From an uncultured Clostridia bacterium (GTDB taxonomy: Bacteria > Bacillota > Clostridia > Christensenellales > CAG-138): 43,528 bases of DNA. The stretch is from the NCBI GenBank assembly GCA_946631895.1, contig CAMPAN010000006.1, forward strand, positions 1 through 43,528, in the 5' to 3' direction. Below are positions 26,408-34,462 of this stretch, piece after piece; position 1 is the first letter of the stretch; every line of letters starts with the position of its first letter. A program made the translations under genes and the position numbers. The notes beneath the pieces are model-generated. The model worked only from the letters and a program-made list of their open reading frames with translations, made no database searches and had not been told where the DNA came from.

Positions 26408-28039
26408 TTAGTTTGCGGGAACCAGCGTGATCTCGCCGGTCTCAACAACAAACTGCACGTAGTACGTACCCGCTTCTTCGACTCTGAAGTTATCCGCCGG
26501 GAACGCTACATCCCAACTGCCGCCCTGACGAACTTTAAATTCGCAGCCTGCCGGCATCTCATAAGCCTGCGTGGTTCTCCAAACGCCCGCTTCAATCTCT
26601 TCCATCGGCATATCTTCGTTCCAGTTGGAACGGGTCTCATTGTTATAGTCGGTGAAGAAGAAGCCGTCCGTACTGTTGCACATACCGATGACACCCCACG
26701 CATTCTTCTCTTCTTCCGTCATGGTGAACAGAGCAGAGATCTTTGCCTTGTAGTTGTCAAGCGCTGCCTGGAGGCCCGCTTCGTCGGTTGCTGCCTTGAC
26801 GTCATCGCCGATAACCTTTGCGATATCCCACCAGGAACCGTGGATCTGACCCTGCGGCTTGGAGAATTCGTTCTGCTTCAGAAGTGCTGCAAGACCCGGG
26901 TTCGCCTGGACTGCGTCGGACTTCTGTGCATTCAGGTTGGACGGACCCCAGGAGAGAGCTTCGAAACGCTCCATCTGGCGTGCTTCGTCGGTGAGGTACT
27001 CAGCCAGGATCTGCAGGCAGATCTGACGGTCCGGATCGGACTGCGGCTTGACACCCATCAGTTTGCAGCCGTTGAAGGAACCGAGGTGGTATTCCTTGCC
27101 GTCCACTTCGAAGGAAGGCAGGTCGGTGACGCCCATGTGGTCGCCGAGCAGGCCGCTGATGATTTCATAGTTCCACGTACCGGTGACAACGATCGCACCG
27201 TTGTTTGCGAAGACGTCGCCGGAGGAGGAGGACAGATGGCACTTGGAGTCGACCAGTTTCTTCATGCCCTTGACAGCGATGAGACCTTCGGGGCTGTCGA
27301 ACGTATCGGCAACGGAAATGAATTCGCCGTTGTCGCCCGTGGTCCAGTCAGACTTGCAGCCGGTTGCAAAGAACCAGGATGCAATGTACCATGCAGAGGT
27401 GTTGGTCTCGAACGCGAAGGTCTTGCCAGCCGCTTCGCAGTCCGCAATCAGCTTTTCAAGAGAATCAACATCTTCCTCGGGGATAACGCTCTTATCATAG
27501 TACATGAAGTAGCCGTTATCGGAGGTCAGCGGGTACGCATACAGCGTATCGCCGGAAGTTGCTGCCGCAACAACGCCGGGATCGTTCGCTTCTTTGACGA
27601 TCTTCGCAGCGTCTTCGTCGAGCTGGATCAGCGCGTTGCCCTGTACAAGACGAGCAAACTGGTCCTGCGCGAAGCAGTAGATATCTGCGCCTGCGGAAAC
27701 GTCAACCAGCATCTGATCCGCGGAAGTCGCTTCGGAAACACCGTTGACAGTCGCGATGAACTTGATGCCTTCCGTATTGGTGTTGTTGAAGTCTTCGATC
27801 TGCTTCTTGGTCAGATCAACAGCCGCTTCGCCGACCCAAACGGTGATCTCGTAGGTGACTTCGTCGCCGGTTGCAACAGGTTCGTTGCCCTGCTGTGCCG
27901 GTTCTTCGCCGCCCTGCTGCGCCGGTTCATTGTTGCCCTGCTGTGCCGGTTTCTCGCCGCCCTGCTGTGCCGGCGTCTTGCACGCTGCAAGTGCGAACAC
28001 CATCACGAGTGCGAGCATAATTGCCAATGTTCTTTTCAT
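26408..28039 (-). CDS. Sugar-binding lipoprotein of ABC importer with SusE/F-like C-terminal module
   Basis: Extracellular solute-binding protein of the MalE/cyclodextrin-binding family, 543 residues, longer than usual. A signal peptide ends in the lipobox FALAAC (C20), so it is anchored to the membrane outside. A linker of four PAQQG units follows, then the binding domain (YEITVWVGEAAVD to about residue 435). The last 100 residues (GVIGMCNSTDG, then NWNEDMPM, GCEFKVRQGGSWD and VETGEITLVPAN) resemble the beta-sandwich starch-binding domains of SusE/SusF. The start at 28039 has GGAGGG upstream. Other in-frame starts up to 28135 lack one. It is the first and most expressed gene of the importer operon. 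Confidence 0.9.
   Translation of the reverse strand: MKRTLAIMLALVMVFALAACKTPAQQGGEKPAQQGNNEPAQQGGEEPAQQGNEPVATGDEVTYEITVWVGEAAVDLTKKQIEDFNNTNTEGIKFIATVNGVSEATSADQMLVDVSAGADIYCFAQDQFARLVQGNALIQLDEDAAKIVKEANDPGVVAAATSGDTLYAYPLTSDNGYFMYYDKSVIPEEDVDSLEKLIADCEAAGKTFAFETNTSAWYIASWFFATGCKSDWTTGDNGEFISVADTFDSPEGLIAVKGMKKLVDSKCHLSSSSGDVFANNGAIVVTGTWNYEIISGLLGDHMGVTDLPSFEVDGKEYHLGSFNGCKLMGVKPQSDPDRQICLQILAEYLTDEARQMERFEALSWGPSNLNAQKSDAVQANPGLAALLKQNEFSKPQGQIHGSWWDIAKVIGDDVKAATDEAGLQAALDNYKAKISALFTMTEEEKNAWGVIGMCNSTDGFFFTDYNNETRSNWNEDMPMEEIEAGVWRTTQAYEMPAGCEFKVRQGGSWDVAFPADNFRVEEAGTYYVQFVVETGEITLVPAN
27887..27976 (-). repeat. 24-bp tandem repeat in the binding-protein linker
   Basis: Nearly four copies of a 24-base unit (starts at 27887, 27911, 27935 and 27959) encode the PAQQG-type linker behind the lipobox cysteine. 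Copy number may vary between strains. Confidence 0.85.
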
Positions 28040-28078
28040 AATTTCCCTCCTATTTAATTTGGTATCCGTTTCCGAATA

Positions 28079-28103
28079 CCGGAATGAAAAGAATTTCATC
28101 CGG
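28079..28103. promoter_or_regulatory. Inverted repeat in the leader of the binding-protein gene
   Basis: CCGG-ATGAAA-AGAA-TTTCAT-CCGG with one bulged base lies between promoter and gene, about 52 bases downstream of the expected start site. It could be an operator or an mRNA hairpin. Confidence 0.45.
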
Positions 28104-28154
28104 GATCGCAGAGGCTTGTCTGAACATACCCCCACGGTCTCATGATGTACCTAT

Positions 28155-28183
28155 AATATAATCATTTTTACGTCCGTTGTCAA
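28155..28183 (-). promoter_or_regulatory. Promoter of the ABC importer operon
   Basis: On the minus strand TTGACA (28178-28183), a 17-base spacer and TATATT (28155-28160). This leaves a leader of about 108 bases before the ATG at 28039. Confidence 0.82.
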
Positions 28184-28236
28184 CCGATTTTTATATATAA
28201 TGTGCTAAATTGTCTCAGTTGTTTCAATTCTTCGCA

Positions 28237-30267
28237 TTACGACTGGCTGTTGAGAAGCGCATCGTCGATCTTGCCCCATGCGCCGCTTCCCGCACCGGAG
28301 CATTTCACGTAAATGCCTACGGTGACGGTCTGTCCTTCCTGCACGGCAATATCCCTGACCGTCTGCGTATCCCAGTTCCCGTAGGACGTGATTCGCATCG
28401 GCGTTCGTCCGATCTCAACGCCGTCGACCAGCGCATAGCAGTAGATTTCCGTATCGCCAGCGTCGCCGCCCATGATCGAGATCGTGAACTGATACGTGCC
28501 CGCCGGAAGATCCTTCACCGTCTGGAACAGCGAAAAATCGACCGATTCCTTTGCCGCGCTCCAGAAATGCATGTGATAAGTGCCGTTCAGCGAATCGGTG
28601 ATCTTGTCCTCAACGTAGAGCTGATCCGCGCCGCCGCGGTCCTCGATCTGCCATGGTTCGGGCACGCCGTCCTCAAAGCCGAAGTTCTGCAGGAAGTTAA
28701 AATTGATCATGGACACGGTGAGACGTGCCGGAAGTCCTTCCGCCTCGCCCGTGATCTCATAGGTCCCGACGCCTCCGGCATACATTTGCTCAATGTCCTG
28801 ATCGGTGACGTTCCACTTGACCGGGACCTTCAGAAGTTCGTTGCTTGTCAGCACTGCATCGACCGTTTCGGGAAGCTCAATCGTACCCTTCAGATCAAAG
28901 GACAGCACCGTATCGCGGATCGCATCCGCATGTGTTTCAACCTCGTTGCCGTAACGCACGAGGTTCCACACGCGCAGCGACTCAAGCGGATGTCCCGTTT
29001 CGTCAAACATCGCCTGATTGTCGACCGCACTGCCGCCGTAATACCTGCCCGCGTCGTCCGGATCGTAGCTGCCGCCGTAGCTTGAAGCCCAGCCGGAGCC
29101 GTATTTCTCCCACTTTTCGTGGTTCTCCTCCCAGGAGTTTGTTCCGACCGTGATCCACGTGCCTTCCCAATAGACAACACCGATGCCGTTTTTGACATGC
29201 GCGACCGTGTCGATCACGTTGCGGACATGGTTTGCCTGCGCCTGCACCGTAAAGGGATAGTCCTTGACGATGTTCGCGGACTCGTCCGAGATCGTGTTGC
29301 CGGAAAAGTCCGTATCGACGCCGGTATAGGCATAGGACGTCTCCATGACCATGACCTTTTTGCCGTATTTTTCGGCAATGCCGTTCAGCACGTTCGACAG
29401 GTTTTCCAGCGTTCCGTGCCAGTACGGATAATAGGAAGAGGCAAGCACGTCGTACTCGACTTTGAACGCATCGAGCTTCATGGCAAATCCGTCGTATGCA
29501 TCGGTACGCTCCGGATTGGCAAGATGAACGGCGATCAGCGCGTCCGGGTATACCTCACGGACCGCCTTGCCGCCCGCCTTCATCAGCTTTGCAATGTTCT
29601 CAAAGTGATGCTCTCCGCACAGCGCGCTGTTCGTTTCGTTGCCGAGCTGTACCATGCCGACCGCGACGCCCGCATCCTTCATCTGTATAAGCGCATCGCG
29701 CGTGAACGCATAGAGCGCGTCCGCTTTCTCGGGTACGGTCATATCCTTCCACGCAAGCGGCACCATCTGTTTGCCGGGATCCGCCCAGAAGTCGGAATAG
29801 TGGAAATCCACGATCAGCTTCATGCCGTACTTTGTTGCGCGCGTTCCGATCTCAACCGCCTTTTCGACGTCGTTGTTGCCGCCGCCGTAGCCGTTTCCGT
29901 TCGCGTCGTACGGGTTGTTCCACACGCGCACACGGATGTGTGTGATGCCGTTTTCCGCAAGCGTTTTGAAAACGTCCTGCTCCTCGCCCGCGAAGTTATA
30001 GTATTTCACGCCGCTCTGTTCTTCCGAAATGACCGACGACGCGTCCATTCCCATGATAAAGCCGTCCGGCAAATCCTCTACCTTTTTAACGAAGAGCGAG
30101 CTGCCCTCGATCTTTTCCGTCGGAATCACGCTTTCCACCTTGATCTCCGTTCCCGTATTGTCCCCTGCTGCTTCCGCCGAGGGTACGGCGTCCTGTTTCG
30201 GTTCCGTCCCCGTGCAGCCCAGCAGCATTGCCGTTGTCAGCAGCGCCACGATCCATTTTCTTTTCAT
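28237..30267 (-). CDS. GH53 endo-beta-1,4-galactanase lipoprotein with Ig-like and CBM61-like modules
   Basis: Cell-surface arabinogalactan endo-1,4-galactanase, 676 residues. The signal peptide ends in the lipobox MLLGC (C18). The family 53 barrel has GMDASSVISEEQSG, then ITHIRVRVWNNP and LIVDFHYSDFWADPG. The acid/base is predicted at E211 (LGNETN) and the nucleophile at E309 (VMVMETSYAY). A bacterial Ig-like segment (about 420-490, VPVKWNVTD) follows, and a C-terminal jelly-roll (about 500-670, NFGFEDGVPEPW) resembles the galactan-binding family CBM61. It would cut galactan outside the cell, feeding the importer next door. The ATG at 30267 has GAGGA upstream and starts four bases after the preceding gene. 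A GTG 15 bases earlier has no binding site. No clear terminator follows. Confidence 0.92.
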   Translation of the reverse strand: MKRKWIVALLTTAMLLGCTGTEPKQDAVPSAEAAGDNTGTEIKVESVIPTEKIEGSSLFVKKVEDLPDGFIMGMDASSVISEEQSGVKYYNFAGEEQDVFKTLAENGITHIRVRVWNNPYDANGNGYGGGNNDVEKAVEIGTRATKYGMKLIVDFHYSDFWADPGKQMVPLAWKDMTVPEKADALYAFTRDALIQMKDAGVAVGMVQLGNETNSALCGEHHFENIAKLMKAGGKAVREVYPDALIAVHLANPERTDAYDGFAMKLDAFKVEYDVLASSYYPYWHGTLENLSNVLNGIAEKYGKKVMVMETSYAYTGVDTDFSGNTISDESANIVKDYPFTVQAQANHVRNVIDTVAHVKNGIGVVYWEGTWITVGTNSWEENHEKWEKYGSGWASSYGGSYDPDDAGRYYGGSAVDNQAMFDETGHPLESLRVWNLVRYGNEVETHADAIRDTVLSFDLKGTIELPETVDAVLTSNELLKVPVKWNVTDQDIEQMYAGGVGTYEITGEAEGLPARLTVSMINFNFLQNFGFEDGVPEPWQIEDRGGADQLYVEDKITDSLNGTYHMHFWSAAKESVDFSLFQTVKDLPAGTYQFTISIMGGDAGDTEIYCYALVDGVEIGRTPMRITSYGNWDTQTVRDIAVQEGQTVTVGIYVKCSGAGSGAWGKIDDALLNSQS

Positions 30268-30271
30268 TTGC

Positions 30272-30817
30272 TTATTCCTCACGCAATTTCAAAAACTGTC
30301 CGGCAACGAAAAATGCCGCGTCGTCCGGTTCGCCGATGTGAATCGAATCCTTGTTGAAAAACAGATAACAGCGTTCGTTCTGAATATAAAAGACCCGTTT
30401 CCCGCCGATCCGCAGATTGCCGGCTTCGTCATAGACCAGGATCCCATACGCCTTCCCGTCCGATTCGAAGAACGTCTCGCCCGGAAAAGCCGCGCGGTCG
30501 ATCTCCGCAAACGACGGCAGATATGTCTCCGCCTTCGATTCGGGAATCAGATAGAGATCACCGGACAGGACGGAAGAAGCGTCGAAAATAAGATCTTCAA
30601 ACACGCCGACTTCGACCATCCGGATTCCTTCCGGCAGGTTTTCCTCAAGCGCGATCGACAGCGAATTCCCGTCGATTGCCGGAAGATCCGCATACAGCAC
30701 GACCTTCTTTTTCGGCGGCGCGGTAAAGAGCAGCGTAAAGATCCACGTCCAGAAGATCGCAGACAGCATCGCCCAGAGAATATACCGGTACCAGTTTCGT
30801 AGAATTCCCTTAATCAT
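30272..30817 (-). CDS. Unknown membrane-anchored protein
   Basis: 181 residues, family not recognised. One hydrophobic segment near the N-terminus (residues about 12-32, YILWAMLSAIFWTWIFTLLF) is followed by KKK and an extracytoplasmic or cytoplasmic domain of mixed alpha/beta character with no cysteine pairs or known motif. It overlaps the preceding gene by eight bases and ends five bases before the galactanase start codon, so all three are one operon. A link to galactan sensing or enzyme anchoring is possible only by position. Confidence 0.7.
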   Translation of the reverse strand: MIKGILRNWYRYILWAMLSAIFWTWIFTLLFTAPPKKKVVLYADLPAIDGNSLSIALEENLPEGIRMVEVGVFEDLIFDASSVLSGDLYLIPESKAETYLPSFAEIDRAAFPGETFFESDGKAYGILVYDEAGNLRIGGKRVFYIQNERCYLFFNKDSIHIGEPDDAAFFVAGQFLKLREE

Positions 30818-31301
30818 CGCCGTTCACCTCATATGCGACGATGAAATCATACACCGTCTCCACCGTCCCGGAAAACGTATCCGGAAGCCTGTCCGCAAGA
30901 TGCTCGCTCACCGAAAGAACTCTTTCGCGTTCGTCCTCAAAGAAACGCACTTTGCGCACGGTCATGCCGTTTCTGACACGCCGGACGTCGTCGGTTTTTT
31001 CAAACCGCCCGCGCTGCGTTTCCCGCGGTTCCCGGAGCATGGTTTCCCAATGACGCACGTCTGCGTTCGCGTCGCTGAAAGATCCGTGCAGGAACGTAAT
31101 GATGATCCATCCTGTAAGCACGGACGCCGCGATCGTCAGCGGCAGCATTGTCATATAGTTTTTTCGCGTAGTCAGCACGCAGAACAGAATACAGACGAAA
31201 AGCCCGATCCCGCCGATGCAGAGCATGGCGGCAAGCAGCTTTCTTCTGCGCACGCGCTTTTTCGGGAGCACACCCGGATCATACAGTTCAACTCGTTTCA
31301 T
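30810..31301 (-). CDS. Unknown membrane protein with two helices, possibly leaderless
   Basis: 163 residues, family not recognised. Two adjacent hydrophobic segments (LLAAMLCIGGIGLFVCILFC and MLPLTIAASVLTGWIIITFL) follow a basic PKKRVRRRK stretch. The C-terminal part is charged and presumably cytoplasmic. The start at 31301 is chosen because TATACT ends seven bases upstream. There is no ribosome binding site, so the mRNA may begin at the ATG itself. A longer opening at 31352 would run through the promoter. First gene of the operon with the next unknown gene and the galactanase. Confidence 0.65.
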   Translation of the reverse strand: MKRVELYDPGVLPKKRVRRRKLLAAMLCIGGIGLFVCILFCVLTTRKNYMTMLPLTIAASVLTGWIIITFLHGSFSDANADVRHWETMLREPRETQRGRFEKTDDVRRVRNGMTVRKVRFFEDERERVLSVSEHLADRLPDTFSGTVETVYDFIVAYEVNGDD

Positions 31302-31308
31302 AATAGAA

Positions 31309-31314
31309 AGTATA
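31309..31314 (-). promoter_or_regulatory. -10 box directly before a start codon (galactanase operon)
   Basis: TATACT on the minus strand, then seven bases, then ATG at 31301. No Shine-Dalgarno sequence lies between, and the -35 region is weak. The layout is the same as at 41569-41574. Confidence 0.55.
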
Positions 31315-31345
31315 GCATGTTTTTGCCGGTAAAGAAAGCATATTC

Positions 31346-31374
31346 TTGACAAAAGATCACAAAAAATATACTAT
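31346..31374 (+). promoter_or_regulatory. Promoter of the alpha-amylase gene
   Basis: TTGACA (31346-31351), a 17-base spacer and TACTAT (31369-31374), in an A/T-rich stretch. It is divergent from the galactanase operon. Confidence 0.7.
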
Positions 31375-31412
31375 TATTTTGATAAGATACTTAAAAGAGG
31401 AGATGTTGTCTT

Positions 31413-33107
31413 GTGAAAGCCATACAAAAATCTGTCTGCGCATTGCTTGTAATCATGCTGCTTTCTCTGTGCTGCGCCTGCGGACAGAAAACGGATCCGT
31501 CATCTAACCTCGCCGCGACCGAAGCGCCGCAGGAACCCGAAGCGCCGCAGGAGACGGAAGCCCCGCAGGAGACCGAAGCGCCGCAGCCGGGCGAATACGT
31601 GATCACCGATCCGAATCTTTTGGGCTCCGTTCCCGCACCGGACAACGCACGGGTCTTTTATGAGATCTTTGTCGGCTCGTTCTCCGATTCCAACTATAAC
31701 GGCATCGGCGATCTTCGGGGCATCATCAATCGTTTCGATTATCTGAACGACGGCGATCCGGACTCTGGAAAATCCCTCGGCATCGAAGGCATCTGGCTGA
31801 CGCCGATCTTCTCCTCTCCGTCCTATCATAAATATGACGTTGCCGATTATTATAAGATCGATCCGCAGTTCGGCACGCAGGAGGATCTGGATGAGCTGAT
31901 CGCACTGTGCCACGCGCGCGACGTCAAGCTGATCCTCGATCTTCCGATCAATCATACCGCAAGATCAAACGAATGGTTCGGAAACTTTACAAGTGCGCAC
32001 CGCAACGACGATCCGACCGATCCGTTCTATGATTTCTACTGCTATTACAAGCAGGGCGAACAGGCTCCTGCGGGACGCACGTTCTCCGCGCTTTCCGGAA
32101 CGGATATCTATTATGAATGCAATTTTGACGGCGGCATGCCGGAGCTCAACTTCGAAAACCCCGCCGTACGTGAAGAATGCCTGAAAATCGCACGATACTA
32201 CCTCGACCGCGGCGTCGACGGCTTCCGCTTCGATGCGGCAAAATATGTATACTTCGGCGATCACGATGCGAGCGTCGCCTACTGGCAGGAATACCTCGAT
32301 ACGCTCCGCGCCGAATATCCCGAAATGTACACGGTCGCCGAGGTCTGGGACGGAGACGGCATCACCGATCGCTATTATCCCGCTACCAACTGCTTCAACT
32401 TCACGACCTCACAGTCCGGCGGTCTGTTCGCTGTCGCGGCAAAAGCGGGCAACGTCGGCAAGCTGACGCAGTACATCGAAAAATACCTCGCCGCGGTTGC
32501 CGGCACAAACAGCGACGCGATGTTCGTCCCGTTCATCGCAAACCACGACACCGACCGCGCGGCAGGCTTCCTGTCCGTCGATAACGGCGACATGCAGATG
32601 GCGGCGAATCTCTACATTCTCGGTCCGGGATCGCCGTTCATCTACTACGGAGAGGAGCTCGGCATGCGCGGCTCGCGCGGCGGCGCAAACACCGACGCAA
32701 ACCGTCGTCTCGCAATGGTCTGGGGTGACGGCGATACCGTGAAAAACCCGGTCGGCTCTACCTATCCGAGCCAGATCGAAAACGGTGCGGAGCAGCAGAA
32801 GACGGACGCGGACAGCCTCTATACCTACTATAAAAAGCTCATCATGATCCGCAAGGCAAACCCGGCGATCGCCCGCGGTGCGTACAAATCCGTCTCCGTA
32901 AAGGGCAGCAACGCCGGCGGCTTCATCTCGACCTACGAAGGGAAAACCGTGCTTGTGCTGCACAACACGTCCAAGACCGCCCAGACGATCGACGTTTCGC
33001 TGTTCGGGGACTTCACTGAGCTGCGTGCATTCATAGGTCTCGGAACCGCCGAACTCTCCGGCACAACGCTGACCCTCGGCGGACAGACAAGCGCCGTACT
33101 CGGATAA
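31413..33107 (+). CDS. GH13 alpha-amylase-family lipoprotein
   Basis: Surface glycoside hydrolase of 564 residues, acting on starch or maltodextrins. A signal peptide ends in SLCCAC (probable lipid-bearing C23), and a Pro/Glu-rich linker of four EAPQ-type repeats follows. The barrel starts at RVFYEIFVGSFSDSN and has the family signatures: region I ILDLPINHT, region II GFRFDAAKY with nucleophile D274, region III VAEVW with acid E310, and region IV ANHDTDR with D379. A short beta-sandwich closes the protein. Start is GTG at 31413 with GAGGAG ten bases upstream. It is a single-gene unit with its own promoter and terminator, divergent from the galactanase operon. The exact specificity cannot be read from the sequence. 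Confidence 0.92.
   Translation: MKAIQKSVCALLVIMLLSLCCACGQKTDPSSNLAATEAPQEPEAPQETEAPQETEAPQPGEYVITDPNLLGSVPAPDNARVFYEIFVGSFSDSNYNGIGDLRGIINRFDYLNDGDPDSGKSLGIEGIWLTPIFSSPSYHKYDVADYYKIDPQFGTQEDLDELIALCHARDVKLILDLPINHTARSNEWFGNFTSAHRNDDPTDPFYDFYCYYKQGEQAPAGRTFSALSGTDIYYECNFDGGMPELNFENPAVREECLKIARYYLDRGVDGFRFDAAKYVYFGDHDASVAYWQEYLDTLRAEYPEMYTVAEVWDGDGITDRYYPATNCFNFTTSQSGGLFAVAAKAGNVGKLTQYIEKYLAAVAGTNSDAMFVPFIANHDTDRAAGFLSVDNGDMQMAANLYILGPGSPFIYYGEELGMRGSRGGANTDANRRLAMVWGDGDTVKNPVGSTYPSQIENGAEQQKTDADSLYTYYKKLIMIRKANPAIARGAYKSVSVKGSNAGGFISTYEGKTVLVLHNTSKTAQTIDVSLFGDFTELRAFIGLGTAELSGTTLTLGGQTSAVLG
31521..31590 (+). repeat. 18-bp tandem repeat in the amylase linker
   Basis: About four copies of an 18-base unit (starts 31521, 31539, 31557, 31575) encode the EAPQE-type linker between lipid anchor and enzyme. 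Confidence 0.85.
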
Positions 33108-33120
33108 GCACATTTCAATA

Positions 33121-33155
33121 AAACGAACCGCCCTCTGAGGAGGGCGGTTCGTTTT
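33121..33155. terminator. Bidirectional terminator after the amylase gene
   Basis: Perfect 14-bp stem AACGAACCGCCCTC with loop TGAG. Plus strand ends in CGTTTTC, minus strand in CGTTTTATT, so it can serve the convergent gene as well. Confidence 0.92.
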
Positions 33156-33276
33156 CTGTGCGGCTCATGTTGGGGAGAGGAAGAGCCGCACGTAAGGAGG
33201 ATACAGAAACGGGTCCGCATTGCCCGCAAAGCAAGAAACGGACAATGCGTTCCCCTTTGGAGAGACAATCAAAGCA
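33156..33276. other. Structured intergenic stretch
   Basis: No gene. It holds GTGCGGCTC (33158-33166) paired with GAGCCGCAC (33183-33191), and two mutually exclusive pairings: GTCCG (33213-33217) with CGGAC (33239-33243), or CGCATTG (33216-33222) with CAATGCG (33243-33249). Confidence 0.4.
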
Positions 33277-34329
33277 CTACGGTTCCGGAAGAATATAGAT
33301 GATATCGCTGATGACGCGGCTTTCGTTGTTGCTCTTGTTGATGATCTTTCCGTTCCAGTACATCTGCGCGGAATCGCCGCCATCCAGATTGTACGCCGCC
33401 TTGCAGCCGAGATCCGCCATCAATTTGCTGAACGCGGAAAGCCGGATGCCGTCCGAGCCGTTATCCTTTTTGCCGCGCTGCCCGTCGACAATGACGAAGC
33501 AGTAGTGTCCCGGTTCAAAATAGCCGATTGCCGCGCGCGGGTTGTGCCCCGAAAGCCTGTGGTCGATGCTGATCGCATTTCCTTCCTCATCCAGCAGCGC
33601 CGGTCCGAAGCCCCACACCTGCCAGGGATCGGATTCGATGATCTCCTGTGCCGTGAACGTGCCCCACTTCTTTGTTTCCATGGTTCCGTCGCGATACAGG
33701 ACGCAGATATCCGTATCCTTGATCGGGGTGTCGCGGTACAGCACACCGTTGCGAATGACAAAGCTCTTTTCCACATGCGTATAGGTGTCTCCGTCGATTG
33801 CGAGGATCGCGCCCGCGTCTTTTGCAATCTCCTTGACGCGCCGTTCGTAGCGCATGCCGAAATCGCCCCTTGCAGCCGCCGTGCGAATCGACGTCACGTC
33901 CTTGACGTAGATATCCGCGACATAGTAGACGATGCGCTTTGAATAGGTGTTCTTTTCGTCATAGACCTTGATCGAGATGTCGACCGAACTGCTCTTGTAG
34001 GTCCGCGCTTCGTCATCCAGTTCCTTCGTTTCCGAAAACTTGTCCGGGAACCGCCGTTCCGCCGGCACCGGCTGCAGCGTCGGCGCCGCCGTAGCTTCTT
34101 CGCTCACCGAATCAATTACGACTGTTTCCTCGGTCGCGTCCGGCAAGCTCGGCAGTTCCGCTGCCTCTGTCTGTTCCGGCGAGCCGACCGAGTCCTCCGC
34201 AACGATCGATTCCGTTTCAACGGCGGGCGGTTCCTGCCTTGCGGCGGTTTCTTCCGCCGTCTGCACGGCGGGATCCCCACACGCAAATAAGAATAAACAC
34301 GCAATCGCGCATATGATGATCCGTTTCAT
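33277..34329 (-). CDS. NAGPA-domain (phosphodiester glycosidase-like) lipoprotein
   Basis: 350 residues. The signal peptide ends with the lipobox LFAC (C17). A low-complexity Glu/Ala/Thr-rich linker follows, and from about residue 110 a phosphodiester glycosidase (NAGPA, DUF2233) domain. Its hallmark is NPRAAIGYFEPGHYCFVIVD followed by GIRLSAFSKLMADLGCKAAY and NLDGGDSAQMYWNGK. Bacterial members are tied to cell-wall or exopolysaccharide glycans, but the substrate here is unknown. The start at 34329 has GGAAGGGG upstream. TATAAT at 34359-34364 is the probable -10 box. It follows the two-component system and a membrane-anchored protein, and may share their regulation. Confidence 0.88.
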   Translation of the reverse strand: MKRIIICAIACLFLFACGDPAVQTAEETAARQEPPAVETESIVAEDSVGSPEQTEAAELPSLPDATEETVVIDSVSEEATAAPTLQPVPAERRFPDKFSETKELDDEARTYKSSSVDISIKVYDEKNTYSKRIVYYVADIYVKDVTSIRTAAARGDFGMRYERRVKEIAKDAGAILAIDGDTYTHVEKSFVIRNGVLYRDTPIKDTDICVLYRDGTMETKKWGTFTAQEIIESDPWQVWGFGPALLDEEGNAISIDHRLSGHNPRAAIGYFEPGHYCFVIVDGQRGKKDNGSDGIRLSAFSKLMADLGCKAAYNLDGGDSAQMYWNGKIINKSNNESRVISDIIYILPEP

Positions 34330-34358
34330 GGAAATGCCCCTTCCTTTCATCCGACTCC

Positions 34359-34364
34359 ATTATA
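34359..34364 (-). promoter_or_regulatory. -10 box of the NAGPA lipoprotein gene
   Basis: TATAAT on the minus strand, 30 bases before the ATG. No good -35 box. A degenerate ACAAATCCGAG (34399-34409) lies upstream and resembles the 11-bp repeats of this region. Confidence 0.55.
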
Positions 34365-34420
34365 CACGGCAAATGCGTCTAAAACGTAAAAAAACTGTCT
34401 CGGATTTGTAACAATGTCGT

Positions 34421-34456
34421 AAAAAGGGGAATCGGCGGAATCTTGCCGATTCCCCG
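34421..34456 (-). terminator. Terminator after the unknown anchored protein gene
   Basis: Perfect 11-bp stem GGGGAATCGGC/GCCGATTCCCC. On the minus strand it is followed by TTTTTACG. Confidence 0.9.
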
Positions 34457-34462
34457 ATCGGC

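Noticed and set aside
27887..27976. CRISPR-like array from regularly spaced repeats.
   Set aside because: The repeats are directly adjacent without spacers and encode a lipoprotein linker in frame.
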